64,000 nt of DNA from Lottia gigantea. Taxonomy: Eukaryota; Mollusca; Gastropoda; Lottiidae. A program made the position numbers and the translations under genes. How positions within the stretch are numbered: position 1 is the stretch's first letter; each line of letters opens with the position of its first letter. The stretch covers positions 559,744-623,743 of the forward strand of contig NW_008707145.1 in NCBI RefSeq assembly GCF_000327385.1, in the 5' to 3' direction. The notes under the pieces are model-generated. The model had not been told where the DNA came from. It saw only the letters and a program-made list of their open reading frames with translations, and did not search any database. This document shows, piece by piece, positions 47,901 to 55,200 of this stretch.

Positions 47901-48604
47901 CTATTTTACAGTGTACTAAGAGTTGTGATACTGGCGTTAAAAAGAGAGAAGTCAAGTGTTTGAATGCTGATTTACAACCGGATATGACGTGTAATAAGAG
48001 AAAAAGACCAGCAACCAGACAAAGTTGTAATAAAGAGTCTTGTCAAAAGGCAAATTTCAATCTTCAGAAAGATTCTGATGGAGATGGAGGTAATATATTT
48101 TAAGTCCCAATGTGTTGTTTTCAATGAACACATGAAAATCCCTTCCCGCTTCCAGTGTTGTCCATGGAAAGCAGATGAATCGGCCTTGAACAAAGGACAC
48201 CTTATGGTTCTTCTCCTTGGAGGAGACAACTACTATACTACCATTACTCTCGATTTTTCCAGTCTTTGGACAAGATTTTCAAATAACGGATTTTTATTCT
48301 CTTAAACAGTTCTTATGCCATATGAACTTTATGAAAGTCGCCATGACATCGATTCTTTTCAATTGAAAAGTTTCCGCCAATCCGGCCTTTCAATCTCCGA
48401 GACATGTTGATACCCTGCCATATCTAATAATTGTCAACCATCTTGAATTCTAGTTCCAGGACCTTAGTTTATTTTCCTGTCATTCCAGATGATAATTGTA
48501 AAGACACCTATCCTGACTGGTGCCAGTTTGTTCACCAAGCTAGAATCTGTGGCTATAAATATTATCAAAAACAATGCTGCAAGTCTTGTAAGAAATATTT
48601 ATAG
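17806..48604 (+). CDS. ADAMTS-like secreted matrix protein, gene A (14 exons recognised, 5' end missing)
   Basis: Spliced coding sequence of exons 17806-17906, 18103-18157, 18595-18691, 19307-19437, 35551-35758, 40212-40384, 40742-41411, 44432-44564, 44846-45050, 45291-45461, 46761-46934, 47152-47337, 47912-48089 and 48489-48604. All junctions are GT-AG, the exons sum to 2598 bases, and the frame stays open to TAG. Counting from the first visible residue: TSR1 about 4-52, cysteine-rich module about 53-128, spacer about 129-262, Ser/His-rich linker about 275-460, six TSRs about 463-815, PLAC about 829-865. Family knowledge: ADAMTSL proteins lack the protease and bind extracellular matrix. One plus six TSRs with PLAC and no Ig matches ADAMTSL4/THSD4, partners of fibrillin; papilin is the alternative, but no Kunitz domains are seen. 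A signal-peptide exon must lie upstream and is not recognised, so an N-terminal protease domain outside the visible exons cannot be fully excluded. Confidence 0.93.
18103..18157 (+). CDS. Gene A exon 2: end of TSR1
   Basis: This 55-base exon lies between TTTTTTTGTAG and GTAAAT. It encodes SESEACEGVKKQYKPCFIK, the C-terminal cysteines of TSR1 (C-x-G-x-x-x-x-Y-x-x-C). It is too short for an ORF search and was found by continuing the frame and by matching gene B exon 2. Confidence 0.88.
18595..18691 (+). CDS. Gene A exon 3: start of ADAMTS cysteine-rich module
   Basis: Acceptor TTTCAG, donor GTATGT. It encodes a segment with ECRKLNSKIYGGKRFNWK, the counterpart of the ADAMTS pattern QCxxxNxxxFxGxxYxWxP. 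It ends in phase 1, as does gene B exon 3. Confidence 0.9.
18795..18915. repeat. Repeat fragment in gene A intron 3
   Basis: CAGTGGCCGGGCCAGCTTCG looks like a hAT-type end. CACATATAGGGGACAGACTG matches ACAAATAGGGGACAGA at 37482. It is a GC-richer island in AT-rich intron. Confidence 0.35.
19307..19437 (+). CDS. Gene A exon 4: cysteine-rich module
   Basis: Acceptor TTTTTGTAG, donor GTGAGT. It encodes CELSCKAEGHHYYRSL, then DGIPC and CLSGVC, the conserved CxLxCxxxGxxxY, DGTxC and CxxGxC blocks of the ADAMTS cysteine-rich region. Its 131-base length is the same as gene B exon 4. Confidence 0.93.
20362..20699. mobile_element. B-family element
   Basis: It starts TTAAAGGCCATGGTTCGTC. It has GTGAGTCGTCATTTTAATTT, GGAGAGCTGTGAACACCATT and ends near GATCAAACCTTTAA. 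Confidence 0.65.
22181..22533. repeat. Two tandem copies of a 176-bp unit
   Basis: Copy 1 is 22181-22356 and copy 2 is 22357-22533. Both start AAATTGTGGAGAAAT and share TCAGCTCACCT and GATGCCCATAAAATCGAAAT. They differ by scattered substitutions, so the duplication is not very recent. Short open frames in both copies are parallel artefacts. Confidence 0.85.
23122..23340 (+). mobile_element. SINE copy lacking the tRNA head
   Basis: It shares the body of the 12598 element (GTCAGTGATGCAGGTC, GGGGCTGACATTGAGAAGGC). It also keeps a 3' part (CATTGCACACTGCATGGCG) that is shortened in that copy. The 5' tRNA part is missing. It lies in gene A intron 4. Confidence 0.75.
24123..24459. mobile_element. 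B-family element, both ends present
   Basis: Left end TTTAAAGGGACAGGTTTGCG, right end GGCGAATCTGTCTCTTTAAA. Internal GATGAGTCGTCATTTTAGC and TTTCTACGGTGAGCTGC match the family. Confidence 0.7.
24697..24736 (+). mobile_element. Short SINE-like piece
   Basis: ATTGCACACTGTGTGGCCTT matches the CATTGCACACTGCATGGCG block of the SINE 3' region over about 20 bases only. It follows a 10-base repeat, CTTGTATTGT x3. Confidence 0.3.
24885..24995. repeat. GC-rich repeat fragment
   Basis: Ends in GCAGCTACGGGCCTG, as at the window start, after a C-rich stretch. The left border is unclear. Confidence 0.35.
25692..25930. repeat. 34-36 bp tandem repeat, about 7 copies
   Basis: Units contain CTTCATGGTGGCTATTGACA followed by a TTTCTTTC tract. 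They diverge towards the right (TTCGTGCTGGTTATGAACAAG). Located in gene A intron 4. Confidence 0.85.
27175..27255 (-). repeat. Dispersed repeat, copy 2
   Basis: Reverse-complement partner of 12990-13075. TTGGCAGCCATCTTGAAAAA and GATAAGTATTACTT are the shared ends. Family unknown. Confidence 0.6.
28750..29040. mobile_element. B-family element
   Basis: TTTAAAGAGATAGTTCGCCA starts it. AGTGTTCACAGCTCACAGTC and GAATGACGACTCGTC follow, and the degenerate right end is AGAACCTGCCGCTGTAAG. An antisense 122-codon open frame across it is a repeat artefact. Confidence 0.6.
30240..30285 (+). mobile_element. SINE tail remnant
   Basis: GATGCAGAAAAGTAGGACGT followed by CATTCATTCCATTT matches only the 3' end of the SINE family. 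Confidence 0.4.
31638..31855. mobile_element. C-family element, partial
   Basis: It contains TGTAAAGAGGTTTTCTAAAT, GATAGCATCAATTTGCGCCA and GGCGTCTGTGGTTATAGCAA, then an inverted arm with GGAATTGCAGTTACCATAGA. The right terminus is missing. Confidence 0.6.
31903..32000. mobile_element. A-family short internally deleted copy
   Basis: Only the ends are kept: GCCAAGCTATTACGAATTTC on the left and AAGTTCGTAATAGCTGGACA...GAAGATG on the right. These are inverted relative to each other, about 98 bases apart. Confidence 0.6.
32423..33104. repeat. 31-bp satellite built from the A-family terminus, 22 copies
   Basis: About 22 head-to-tail units. A typical unit starts CTTCACAATGTCAAGCTATA and then ACGAATTTCGT. 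This is the terminal sequence of the A-family MITE. Differences between units are scattered substitutions. The long open frames across it arise because a 31-base unit cycles through frames without a common stop; they are not genes. Confidence 0.9.
33103..33260. mobile_element. A-family half element joined to the satellite
   Basis: It continues directly from the last satellite unit with CTAATACCTTG. It then carries GCGTACAAACCAATCAAATC, GTGGCTATTGTAGTCAAGG and the inverted terminus TAGCTTGACAATGCGAAGATG. The array therefore sits where the left terminus of this copy should be. Confidence 0.75.
33675..33915. mobile_element. B-family shortened element
   Basis: It begins TTAAAGGAGCAGGTTTGAG and ends CGAATCAGTCTCTTTAAG. 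It keeps AAAAAGACGAGTCGTC and GGAATTATGCGATTTTCGTA. Confidence 0.6.
34449..34732. mobile_element. A-family palindromic MITE-like element
   Basis: The left half has GCTATAACGAACTTATACCG and ATTTGATTGGATTATACGC. The right half has ACAATCCAATGAAGTCGCTG and GACGAAGTTCGTAATAGC. The ends are inverted copies of each other, with no coding content. Confidence 0.7.
34775..34855 (+). mobile_element. SINE 3' remnant
   Basis: Degenerate match to the SINE end: CATTGCACTCTTTATTGCAT and AAAAGTAGCACGTAAAACTC. It directly follows an A-family element. Confidence 0.5.
35551..35758 (+). CDS. Gene A exon 5: end of cysteine-rich module and start of spacer
   Basis: It encodes GCDGILGSQAKRDSCGVCNG followed by NGNSC, the ADAMTS/ADAMTSL signature (V)GCDxxLGSxxxxDxCGVCxGxxxxC. 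The start of the spacer follows, including GYNHITKIPRGACNINI. Its 208-base length equals gene B exon 5. It is separated from exon 4 by a 16.1 kb intron. Confidence 0.96.
37015..37112. repeat. TCGATTAT-rich repeat end
   Basis: Clusters of ATAATCGATTAT and TCGATAATCGAAAT, ending in CGACTTTTTTTGACCCAGCC then CTAA. It has the look of a transposon border; no partner border was found. Confidence 0.45.
37435..37760. repeat. GC-rich hAT-like repeat piece
   Basis: ACTGGGGGTACAAATAGGGG and the end CCCCACTGGCGCCGCCCCTA resemble the 38743 element, with similar stretches such as TTGCATTCTGACATTCATTT. Its left end is not defined. Open frames in it have no domain. Confidence 0.4.
38743..39067. mobile_element. 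hAT-like non-autonomous element
   Basis: It begins CAGTGGCGGCG and ends CGCCGCCGCTG, an imperfect terminal inverted repeat. It is flanked by AATATGCA and AATATACG (6 of 8 the same), fitting an 8-bp hAT duplication. It is GC- and C-run-rich compared with its surroundings. No transposase. Confidence 0.6.
39261..39599. mobile_element. B-family element, extended inverted ends
   Basis: Left end TTAAAGGGACAAGGGCGCCA, right end AAAATGGCGCCTCTGTCTCT, so the inverted repeat extends past 20 bases. Internal GTCTCAGAAACGGGATTTTT and CAACTCGTCATTTTAAG are shared with the family. Confidence 0.7.
39812..40211 (+). repeat. Array of acceptor-like units ahead of gene A exon 6
   Basis: About eleven degenerate units, roughly 30-50 bases each. 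They have the form TTATTTCAGCTCTAAA, then AACTGATTATATTGTATG. Each resembles the true junction, TTATCTTTCAG|CACTAAAATTAACTGATGG. The motif recurs near 39817, 39836, 39874, 39905, 39953, 39990, 40033, 40068, 40106, 40144 and 40173; the real acceptor is at 40210-40211. Confidence 0.8.
40212..40384 (+). CDS. Gene A exon 6: spacer module
   Basis: Acceptor TATCTTTCAG, donor GTAAGT. The split Gly/Ala codon continues as ALKLTDGKYIINGN, then AAGTEFTY and GPTNNSIDVE. These match the ADAMTS spacer landmarks ALR..DGxxxLNGN, AAGTxFxY and GPTNExLxV. The array at 39812-40211 contains degenerate copies of this exon's acceptor and first bases. Confidence 0.95.
40742..41411 (+). CDS. Gene A exon 7: end of spacer, Ser/His-rich linker, start of TSR2
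   Basis: It opens with VLYYHRNPGIIYQFTI, the last beta strands of the spacer. A linker with ten consecutive serines (40823-40852) follows, then a His/Arg/Asn-rich basic stretch to about 40965. The exon closes with [18 protein letters not shown], the start of TSR2. The serine run is a TCN trinucleotide repeat. The homologous exon in gene B is 75 bases shorter and has a different linker. Confidence 0.95.
41412..44431 (+). other. Gene A intron 7 (3.0 kb)
   Basis: It lies between the two halves of TSR2. It includes a 40-bp tandem repeat (43833-44092). A 91-codon open frame at 42741-43016 has no recognisable domain and is not called. The end near 43115-43131 (GGGAGCCACTGCTCTAG) resembles the reverse complement of a hAT-type terminus. 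Confidence 0.8.
43833..44092. repeat. 40-bp tandem repeat, about 6 copies
   Basis: Units hold TGCATTCGAGTTTGTTCATG then TTAGAATCCTATGTATTGGT. The last three are nearly identical and the first ones are degenerate. It lies in gene A intron 7, just upstream of exon 8. Confidence 0.85.
44432..44564 (+). CDS. Gene A exon 8: rest of TSR2
   Basis: Acceptor CCTTCCAG, donor GTAAGT. It encodes GTQKTRVLCMKG, then NCDPSTRP and CNNSPC, which complete the six-cysteine TSR begun in exon 7. The start phase (1) and end phase (2) match gene B exon 8. Confidence 0.93.
44846..45050 (+). CDS. Gene A exon 9: TSR3 and start of TSR4
   Basis: It encodes WFIGNWTSCSVTCGVGKQNR and the rest of a complete TSR ending in CSNSPC. 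It then encodes WNAGNWSK, the tryptophan motif of the next TSR, which is cut by an intron just before its first cysteine. Its 205-base length is identical to gene B exon 9. Confidence 0.95.
45291..45461 (+). CDS. Gene A exon 10: TSR4 body and start of TSR5
   Basis: Phase 0 at both ends. It encodes [22 protein letters not shown], then GWYHTRWSDE, the beginning of TSR5. Its 171-base length is the same as gene B exon 10. The donor is GTCAGT. Confidence 0.94.
45462..46760 (+). other. Gene A intron 10 (1.3 kb)
   Basis: Intron inside TSR5, between the tryptophan motif and the first cysteine. It is AT-rich and I see no repeats or genes in it. Confidence 0.8.
46761..46934 (+). CDS. Gene A exon 11: TSR5 body and start of TSR6
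   Basis: Phase 0 at both ends. It encodes CSAHCGRGFYTRKIFC and the remaining TSR cysteines, then GGNWFTGPWSK, the start of TSR6. Its 174-base length is the same as gene B exon 11. Confidence 0.94.
47152..47337 (+). CDS. Gene A exon 12: TSR6 body and start of TSR7
   Basis: Acceptor TTTCAG, donor GTAAAT. It encodes CNATCGHGVLERGVVCMKR, the later TSR cysteines, and PTWYMTEYSQ, the start of TSR7. Phase 0 at both ends, and 3 bases longer than gene B exon 12. Confidence 0.94.
47912..48089 (+). CDS. Gene A exon 13: TSR7 body
   Basis: It encodes [16 protein letters not shown] and the rest of the TSR to CNKESC, then a short linker. Bases 47921-47992 are identical to gene B 52642-52571 at all 72 positions, including third codon positions. 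That is unlike the rest of the gene pair. The donor GTAATA leaves phase 1. Confidence 0.94.
48489..48604 (+). CDS. Gene A exon 14: PLAC domain and stop
   Basis: It encodes a six-cysteine PLAC domain: NCKDTYPDWC, QARICGYKYY, QCCKSC, then KKYL and TAG. PLAC is the usual C-terminal module of papilin, lacunin and several ADAMTS/ADAMTSL proteins. It confirms that this is the true 3' end of the coding region. Confidence 0.95.
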
Positions 48605-48749
48605 CAGACTTCAAGGGCCTACAGTAACCAGTAGTGTGTTCTTTGGTGTAAAAGAAATTTAGATACCCGAGAGATAATATAGTGTTCTTGAAGACCTATC
48701 AGGTGCAACCTTAAAAGGAATTAAATCCAGTATGTGTTTGTGCATTTAA

Positions 48750-48755
48750 AATAAA
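48750..48755 (+). terminator. Candidate polyadenylation signal of gene A
   Basis: AATAAA lies 146 bases after the gene A stop codon and is followed by a T/GT-rich stretch (48757-48785). It is the first canonical hexamer downstream. Its use is inferred. Confidence 0.5.
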
Positions 48756-49482
48756 TTTGTTGTTCTGTGTTCTATAATTGTGTATTTAATACAGAGATAT
48801 CGTTAGTGTATATATATTTTGGATGTTGGAAAAAGTGCTACATAATTTTGGTGAATTCAAGATGGCGCATAATACTGTCACTATACACACTGCATAAAAT
48901 TATATGTGATTATTATATGGATGGAACCTATAACGTATCTGAATTTTCGGAACTTCAATGGCGGTGAAAGCAGCATGCTTCTGTTGATGAAGGTGATATG
49001 CGAGAATTTATTGTACAGAGATACTTGTGAGGACGGTACCACCTGAACATCGGTTCCCTTGTATATCGACCCCTATTATATAAGCCGGGCAAATCTTTCG
49101 GGCCGTACGTGGCCGATTTTAAGAGTCTTACTGTAGTAGACTTATCTTCGTAGAAATGTTTGAATAGAATTACTGAGAATATCTTTGAAAGATCCGAGTC
49201 TCTTACTGCGCAACTCCTTCCATGTTTATTTTACTTCACTATTATCAGACAAATATGGTTAATAACAACGATATAATCAAATAGGGCACTGAAGGAATAT
49301 TCAAGCATGTCAGTTTATATTTCGTGGACGTCATTTTTGCCGTTTTATGATGCGTTGCGTTCACAGGATCGCAAAGGTTTTGAAAAAAGCGATAAGCAAG
49401 TTGTATATAATTTGTATATAAACATATATATGATATATTATTATAAAGTTGCAATGTTGATCTAAATAGATTTAAAAGGTGA

Positions 49483-49928
49483 CATCTTCACATTACGAAG
49501 AAGTAATTACAAACATTCGTCTAATACCCTGACTGCTATAACCACTGTTCTTGTATCATGGAATGCAGTGATTCGTTTGGATTTTACGCCAGTGAATACT
49601 GCCGATACGAGACCTTGACAGAAAGACTGTATTCATTATGCCTTGTTATTTTAAGACATTCTGTCGAAAGCTCTGATTAGCTGTTTTAGATCACGTATAA
49701 TCCAATCGAATTGCAGCGAATACTGCCAATCAGAGACCTTGACAGAAAGACTGTATTCATTATGGCTTCTTGTTTTAAGACATTCTGTCGAGAGCTCTGA
49801 TTGACTGAACTCACCAGCGTACTATCCAATCAAATCGCTGCATTTACAAACCTCCGTAGTACAAGAACAATGACTGTTGCAGTCAAGGTAAAAGACGAAG
49901 TTCGTATTAGCTTGACATTGTGAAGATG
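49483..49928. mobile_element. A-family element, near-complete, with internal duplication
   Basis: Termini CATCTTCACA and TGTGAAGATG are perfect inverted repeats. The inside contains a roughly 120-130 base direct duplication: GAGACCTTGACAGAAAGACT occurs at about 49610 and again at about 49731. This makes it longer (446 bases) than the other copies. Confidence 0.75.
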
Positions 49929-50204
49929 TAATGAAGGCTATGCAAGATGTTTCTTCAACGGTCACTTCAGAAATCAACCTTAAAGAGCGCATGATCACTT
50001 AACACTATTCCATGCAAAAATAAGGAATAAATAAATGTAGCGCCATTATATAAACCGTGTCTGATGTGTTCTTGACTTGTATAATATTATTATACATTGT
50101 TTTATGTATTCAATATAAATGTTTGATGTTTTATATGATATTGATATTAAAATATTATACACAGTTATCTCTCTTGTCTTAATGTTGGGGTTGGAATAAA
50201 CAGT

Positions 50205-50413
50205 TTGATTAGTGCAATAAACCGAGTCCTCGTATGCTACGGGCTGTGCACGTTAAAGATCACTCGACAGTTGGAAATCGAAAAAGAGCAGGCTAATGTC
50301 GATGTCCTGACAAAATTTCCTTCCTCGCACCCTGCATGGCGTTGCCGATCTTCCTTAGCCCACATGGTGCAGAAAGTAGGACGTAAAACTCCATTCATTT
50401 CATTTTTTTTTTC
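50205..50413 (+). mobile_element. SINE 3' fragment
   Basis: It shares GCTACGGGCTGTGCACGTTA, AAAAAGAGCAGGCTAATG and CACCCTGCATGGCGTTGCCG with the other SINE copies. It ends in the fuller tail GTAGGACGTAAAACTCCATT followed by TTCATTTCATTT and a T run. The 5' half is missing. Confidence 0.75.
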
Positions 50414-51095
50414 ATTAAATTAAGAAGAGTGAGTAAGTGTATGGAAAATCTGAATAAAATTGCCTCTACGGACTTCGCTACAGGTATTTGGGTGACATAA
50501 ATATACACATAATATACAACATCTGGTAATGATTTCTGGAGAATTGAGAAAGGGGGATCAGCAGAACAAGGAAATAAATTGGTCTGATTTTAAGTAAGAA
50601 ACAAGGAACACATTTTTAAGTTTTGTGTGTATTTATTCAAATAATATATCACTTTCACAAAATACATAGATTAGTTTACAAACAATAAGATGCCATAAAA
50701 AACATTATTATTACATGCCATTTTGATTAGATTAAATACATTATAATCTTATTGCCATAATTGCCATTTATTATCCCAATAGACTTCATTTACCTCCTTA
50801 TAAAAGCTGTTTTACACAAATCAAATGGTAACAATGATAGGTCAAAATCTAATTTTCAAACTGAGTGTTCTATAGCTAAATTTCAGATAATATATCAGAT
50901 AGAAACGATTTATTCGCTTCAAACATTTATAACAAATAAATTTACATCTAGAAATTTTTCGTTTCAGTAAACAACATAACTATTTATCTTTAACGTATAC
51001 CCAAGATGATGACTCCAAACAAATGCAATTCGTGTTGCGGGATTCCATTGGTCGTAATGTAAGTGTGTTCCCAAAAACTCAAACACTACCCACTA

Positions 51096-51238
51096 TCAAA
51101 TAACGATGTTCAAGAAGGACTCAATATCCAATTACGATGTTCAAGAACGACTCAGTATCCAATAACGATGTTCAAGAACGACTCGATATCCAATAAGGAT
51201 GGTCAATAACGACTCAGTATCCAGTAACGATGTTCAAA
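51096..51238. repeat. 31-bp tandem repeat, about 4.5 copies
   Basis: Units of ATCCAATAACGATGTTCAAG plus AACGACTCAGT, in the convergent spacer. The length equals that of the 32423 satellite but the sequence is unrelated. Confidence 0.8.
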
Positions 51239-51512
51239 ACATTTATGTGACGCATTATTCGAAGGTTTTTCTCTTTGCGTCTTCTCTCTTGGTGAAAAGG
51301 AAAGTGGTCATGGTGAATTTAGTACTCAATATTGCTGTTCGAAAGTCATTCTTCAGTTCCATGCAATATCATAACGAATTATGAAAATTATAGTAAGAAA
51401 GGTACAGAACCTTTTCATGTAAATGTGCTGAACGCTACTGATTTATATCGTTGCAGAGAATGTGGATATATGCGAAGTACGTGTATATGGATACCTTCCA
51501 GGACGACCTTAA

Positions 51513-51579
51513 TGGGATTGTAAAGAAGATTTCTATTTTTTGTATGCTTATCGGAGACACTTTTTTACAATCCCTTTAA
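51513..51579. mobile_element. C-family remnant: termini only
   Basis: Left TGGGATTGTAAAGAAGATTT and right TTTTTTACAATCCCTTTAA lie 67 bases apart around GTATGCTTATCGGAGACAC. The central palindrome is deleted. Confidence 0.55.
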
Positions 51580-52127
51580 CATTGGTTGACTATAGGCCGC
51601 ACTCGAAAAGTCTTTGAAAACTTTCAGATCGGTAATGAAGGTTTATATAAATTATATACATGTATATGAAATGGACGTTAAAATCAACTAAATATGGCAC
51701 ATTTCTACGTCTAAACGAGGATAAGTATCGGACAAATAGAGGCGTACCTATACTTATCCGGTTACTTTCTATACAAAAACATGAGCAGTTTTTCGTATGG
51801 GAGTAAAATAATAGTAATTGAAAATATAAAAGCTTGCTATACTACCTATGCCTCTATATGACCAGCTTTCAGCTACAGTACCTCAAAAGGCAATGTACTG
51901 TTTTCAAGCATACCTGGACTTTCGGAGAAAATCTTTGCCCTACTAAAAACGGACAGACCACATCATTCTTACTCTAAGCGTTAGCTGTAAAATTTCAAAT
52001 ACCATGTATACTTTCCTACACGAAGCTGTTTTTTTTTACGCGAGGAATCGTCTCCAGATGTGCAATAATATCTCTGGCCGACTATAATATTATACAATAA
52101 AATGTCAATAAATAAGGTTAGGATTGT

Positions 52128-52243
52128 TTATGTGAGTATTGAACACGATTTACAACACAAGTCTTTATAATATTTATAACTACATATTCTAGCTTGTCTA
52201 ACAAAACCACACCATTGGTTATACAGATCTTTACATACAGTAC
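52128..52243 (-). CDS. Gene B exon 14: PLAC domain and stop
   Basis: Acceptor TTTTCAG. It encodes [26 protein letters not shown], then SILT and TAA. The PLAC cysteine pattern and the 116-base length match gene A exon 14. Confidence 0.95.
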
Positions 52244-55200
52244 CTGAAAATATAAACAAAAAAAGCATATTTTGGGAACATTTCCCGTACAGGGCTTGGT
52301 TAAGAACTTGCAAAGCCTGTAGATCTCTCCTAGTGGACATGGTTGTCATTAGTTTTAGACTTAAATTGGCCCACATTGTTATGAGCAAAGTTACGTATGC
52401 CAATTTCAGAGTGTTGGTTGCTAAGGTTTAAGTGGTATAAGTAAGTAGTAACTTCAAAAGTTCAAAGGAAAAGTTTCAATACCACTAGCATCTCGCTGAA
52501 GGTCAAAACTTGCTATTTCACAAGACTCTTTATTACAACTGTGTCTCCTTGATGGTCGTCTGCTTTTATCACACGTCATATCCGGTTGTAAATCAGCATT
52601 CAAACACTTGACTTCTCTCTTTTTAACGCCAGTATCACAACTTTTACTACACTGCAAGGTAAATAACTCTATGTATCATTTTGAAATATAAATAATTGCA
52701 TGAAATGGAATTTTGAAATTTGAATATCTTCTTTTTTGTGAATTGGTCAAAATATACCACTAAGCGTTAAATCCCGACTTAAAACGAATACTGATCTTCG
52801 TTTAGAATTTCAGTTGCCAAATCAAGACGATCATTTTGAGCATAGTCAGAAATCTGGGCCATTCTGAATATAAATACTGCCATTGTGCTAAGCAATGTTT
52901 TTAAATAGACCACAATAAAAGTCTTATCGTCTCCATATCGTTTTATGTTGATTTTTTAACATATCACAGTTTAAGCAGATAAAAAACAACGTAGGGGTTA
53001 CCTTGCTCCATTTGGTCATATACCATATTGGTTTACATTGTGGTAAGTCTGGACAAATTTCTTCTGTAGGTGGTTTCTCTTGTAAACATTTTTCTGGGTT
53101 GGTTGTTGTGTAAACTCCAATTCGCAACTCTCTCATACAGACCACACCTCTTGTCTTTACAGAGTAACCACATGTAGCATTACACTACAATATAAACCAT
53201 AATAAGATATTTTTTATTGCCTTTTGAAGTCTTCAAAGGACGAATACCTACTATGGTTTTAATGGTAATCGTGAGCGACTTTAAAAGGGATGTGATAACT
53301 AAAGGGTACGTTAGAGACACATTGTAATTGTATTGCGCTGATATTGAAAAGCCCGCAAGAGCTGACAACATCAGAAGATAGTGCAGTATCACCAACATAA
53401 AAGAACGCCATTAAAATAAAATACCTTTCCAGCACGTTGGAACAGTTGAACCAAAGGAATAAGGAATTGCATCATGCAAACCGCTTCCTTATAATGAAAA
53501 ATGTTTACGAGACACAATAGGAAACAATTTTTAAAAGCACGCATAATCCATGTTTTGCCACATGAAACTCAATGAAGACATTTCCTCCAACCCACCCATC
53601 CTTGAAGAATTGCTAATGCAAGAGATGGTAAGACTGTATCGTATATAGAGGCTGTTTGTTCGTACCTGAATAGTGATGACTCACATGATAATACTAAAGA
53701 CTCATTACCTGACTCCAGGGACCAATAAACCAGAATCCACCACATGATTTCTTATTTTTACAAGATTTTCTGGTAGAAGGTTTTTCCGCAGGTGAACATT
53801 TCTTATTGGACAGATGTTGACCATCGTCAGAAGCACAGAAAATGTTTCTCGTTCTGTAACCTTTGCCACAAGTTCGTGAACACTGCAAATAGAGGTGTTT
53901 CAATGTTAAACTTTATTGACTTTATTGAGTTTTACACGGGCTCAGTACGTAAAAACGTAAAACTAATATTTCAAGAGTCTTTACCTCTTCGCTCCATCTT
54001 GAATGATACCAGCCTTTTACACACGACCCCATGTCACATATTTCTTTTACTTTTGGTTTAGGTCCGGTACAATTATTATCCAATACCTTTATACCTTCTC
54101 CATCAATACAAGTTACTTCTCGTGATCTTTGTCCATGACCACATTCTGTAGAACACTGAAATCAAAATGAAATCCATGAAGATCAGCAGGAATCCTTAGC
54201 ATCCTGCTTAAAAATGAGCAGGTTTTACGGTAACAGTGAAGCATCAGGAAATGGATTCAGTCAACTCCAGTATCAGGACTATATTATTATATTGTTCTTT
54301 GGGAGTTTGTCAATTTCTTCATCTTCCCAATATGAATGTCATTGCCACTTACTTGGGGTCTTCTAAGATCGCATTTAATACAAGAATGGACTGACTTGTT
54401 TCCCTTTGAGAATTTTCTACTATGGTAGTTACCATAAAATATATCTGTTATTGTTACATGTAAGGACTATTATTGTTGCATGTTACTGTTATTTTTACAT
54501 GTTACTGTTATTTTTACATGTAACTGAAACTTTTTTATGATTTAAAATATATTCTCTTACCTTCGTCCAGTTACCAACAGACCATCTAATACAAGGTGTA
54601 AGCTGACAAGATCTAATTCTTTGAGGTTTAGGTTTATCTATACATAGATCAGCTGATACACTAGGTATTAATGTTGGCGATATTCTTCTTCTACATTCAA
54701 CTAATCTAGACTTGGTACCTTTATTACAGCTGGTAGTACAGCTTGACCAGTTACCAGTAAACCAACTGAAACACAGTACACGATTGTTGGTTGGATAGGA
54801 TTTGATATATTGATAAGACGGTGGGACAATCACAGAGGATGTTTGAATGTTCATGAACAGTGGCGGAACCAGGTCTACGTCCGAGGGGGGAGGGGCCAGA
54901 TATCTGAGATTGCCCGAGTCTCTAACCTAGTAATGAGATTTTTGCACGAAAAACATGCTTTCGGCGGCTGCCCCCTCCCCCCTTTGGCTCCGCCAGTGTT
55001 CTTGAACATGGAACCGGACATGTCAAATAAACCAATTTCTACAAAGTATATCAAAAGGATGAGCATGTAAACGGTTTCAATGGTAATGTTCCTTATGCTT
55101 ACTGAAGTTATTTGGGGTTTTTTGGAGTTACATAACAGCTACCAGATCTGTTTTGTCCTTCTGATCAATGAGAAACAATTAGTTTGATGTCCCAAATTTG

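Larger units (their letters stand above)
48605..52127. other. Convergent 3' intergenic spacer between genes A and B
   Basis: It separates the two stop codons. It holds the gene A 3' UTR, a complete A-family palindromic element (49483-49928), a SINE fragment, a 31-bp tandem repeat and a miniature C-family remnant. No clear AATAAA for gene B was seen close to its stop. No gene is supported. Confidence 0.75.
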
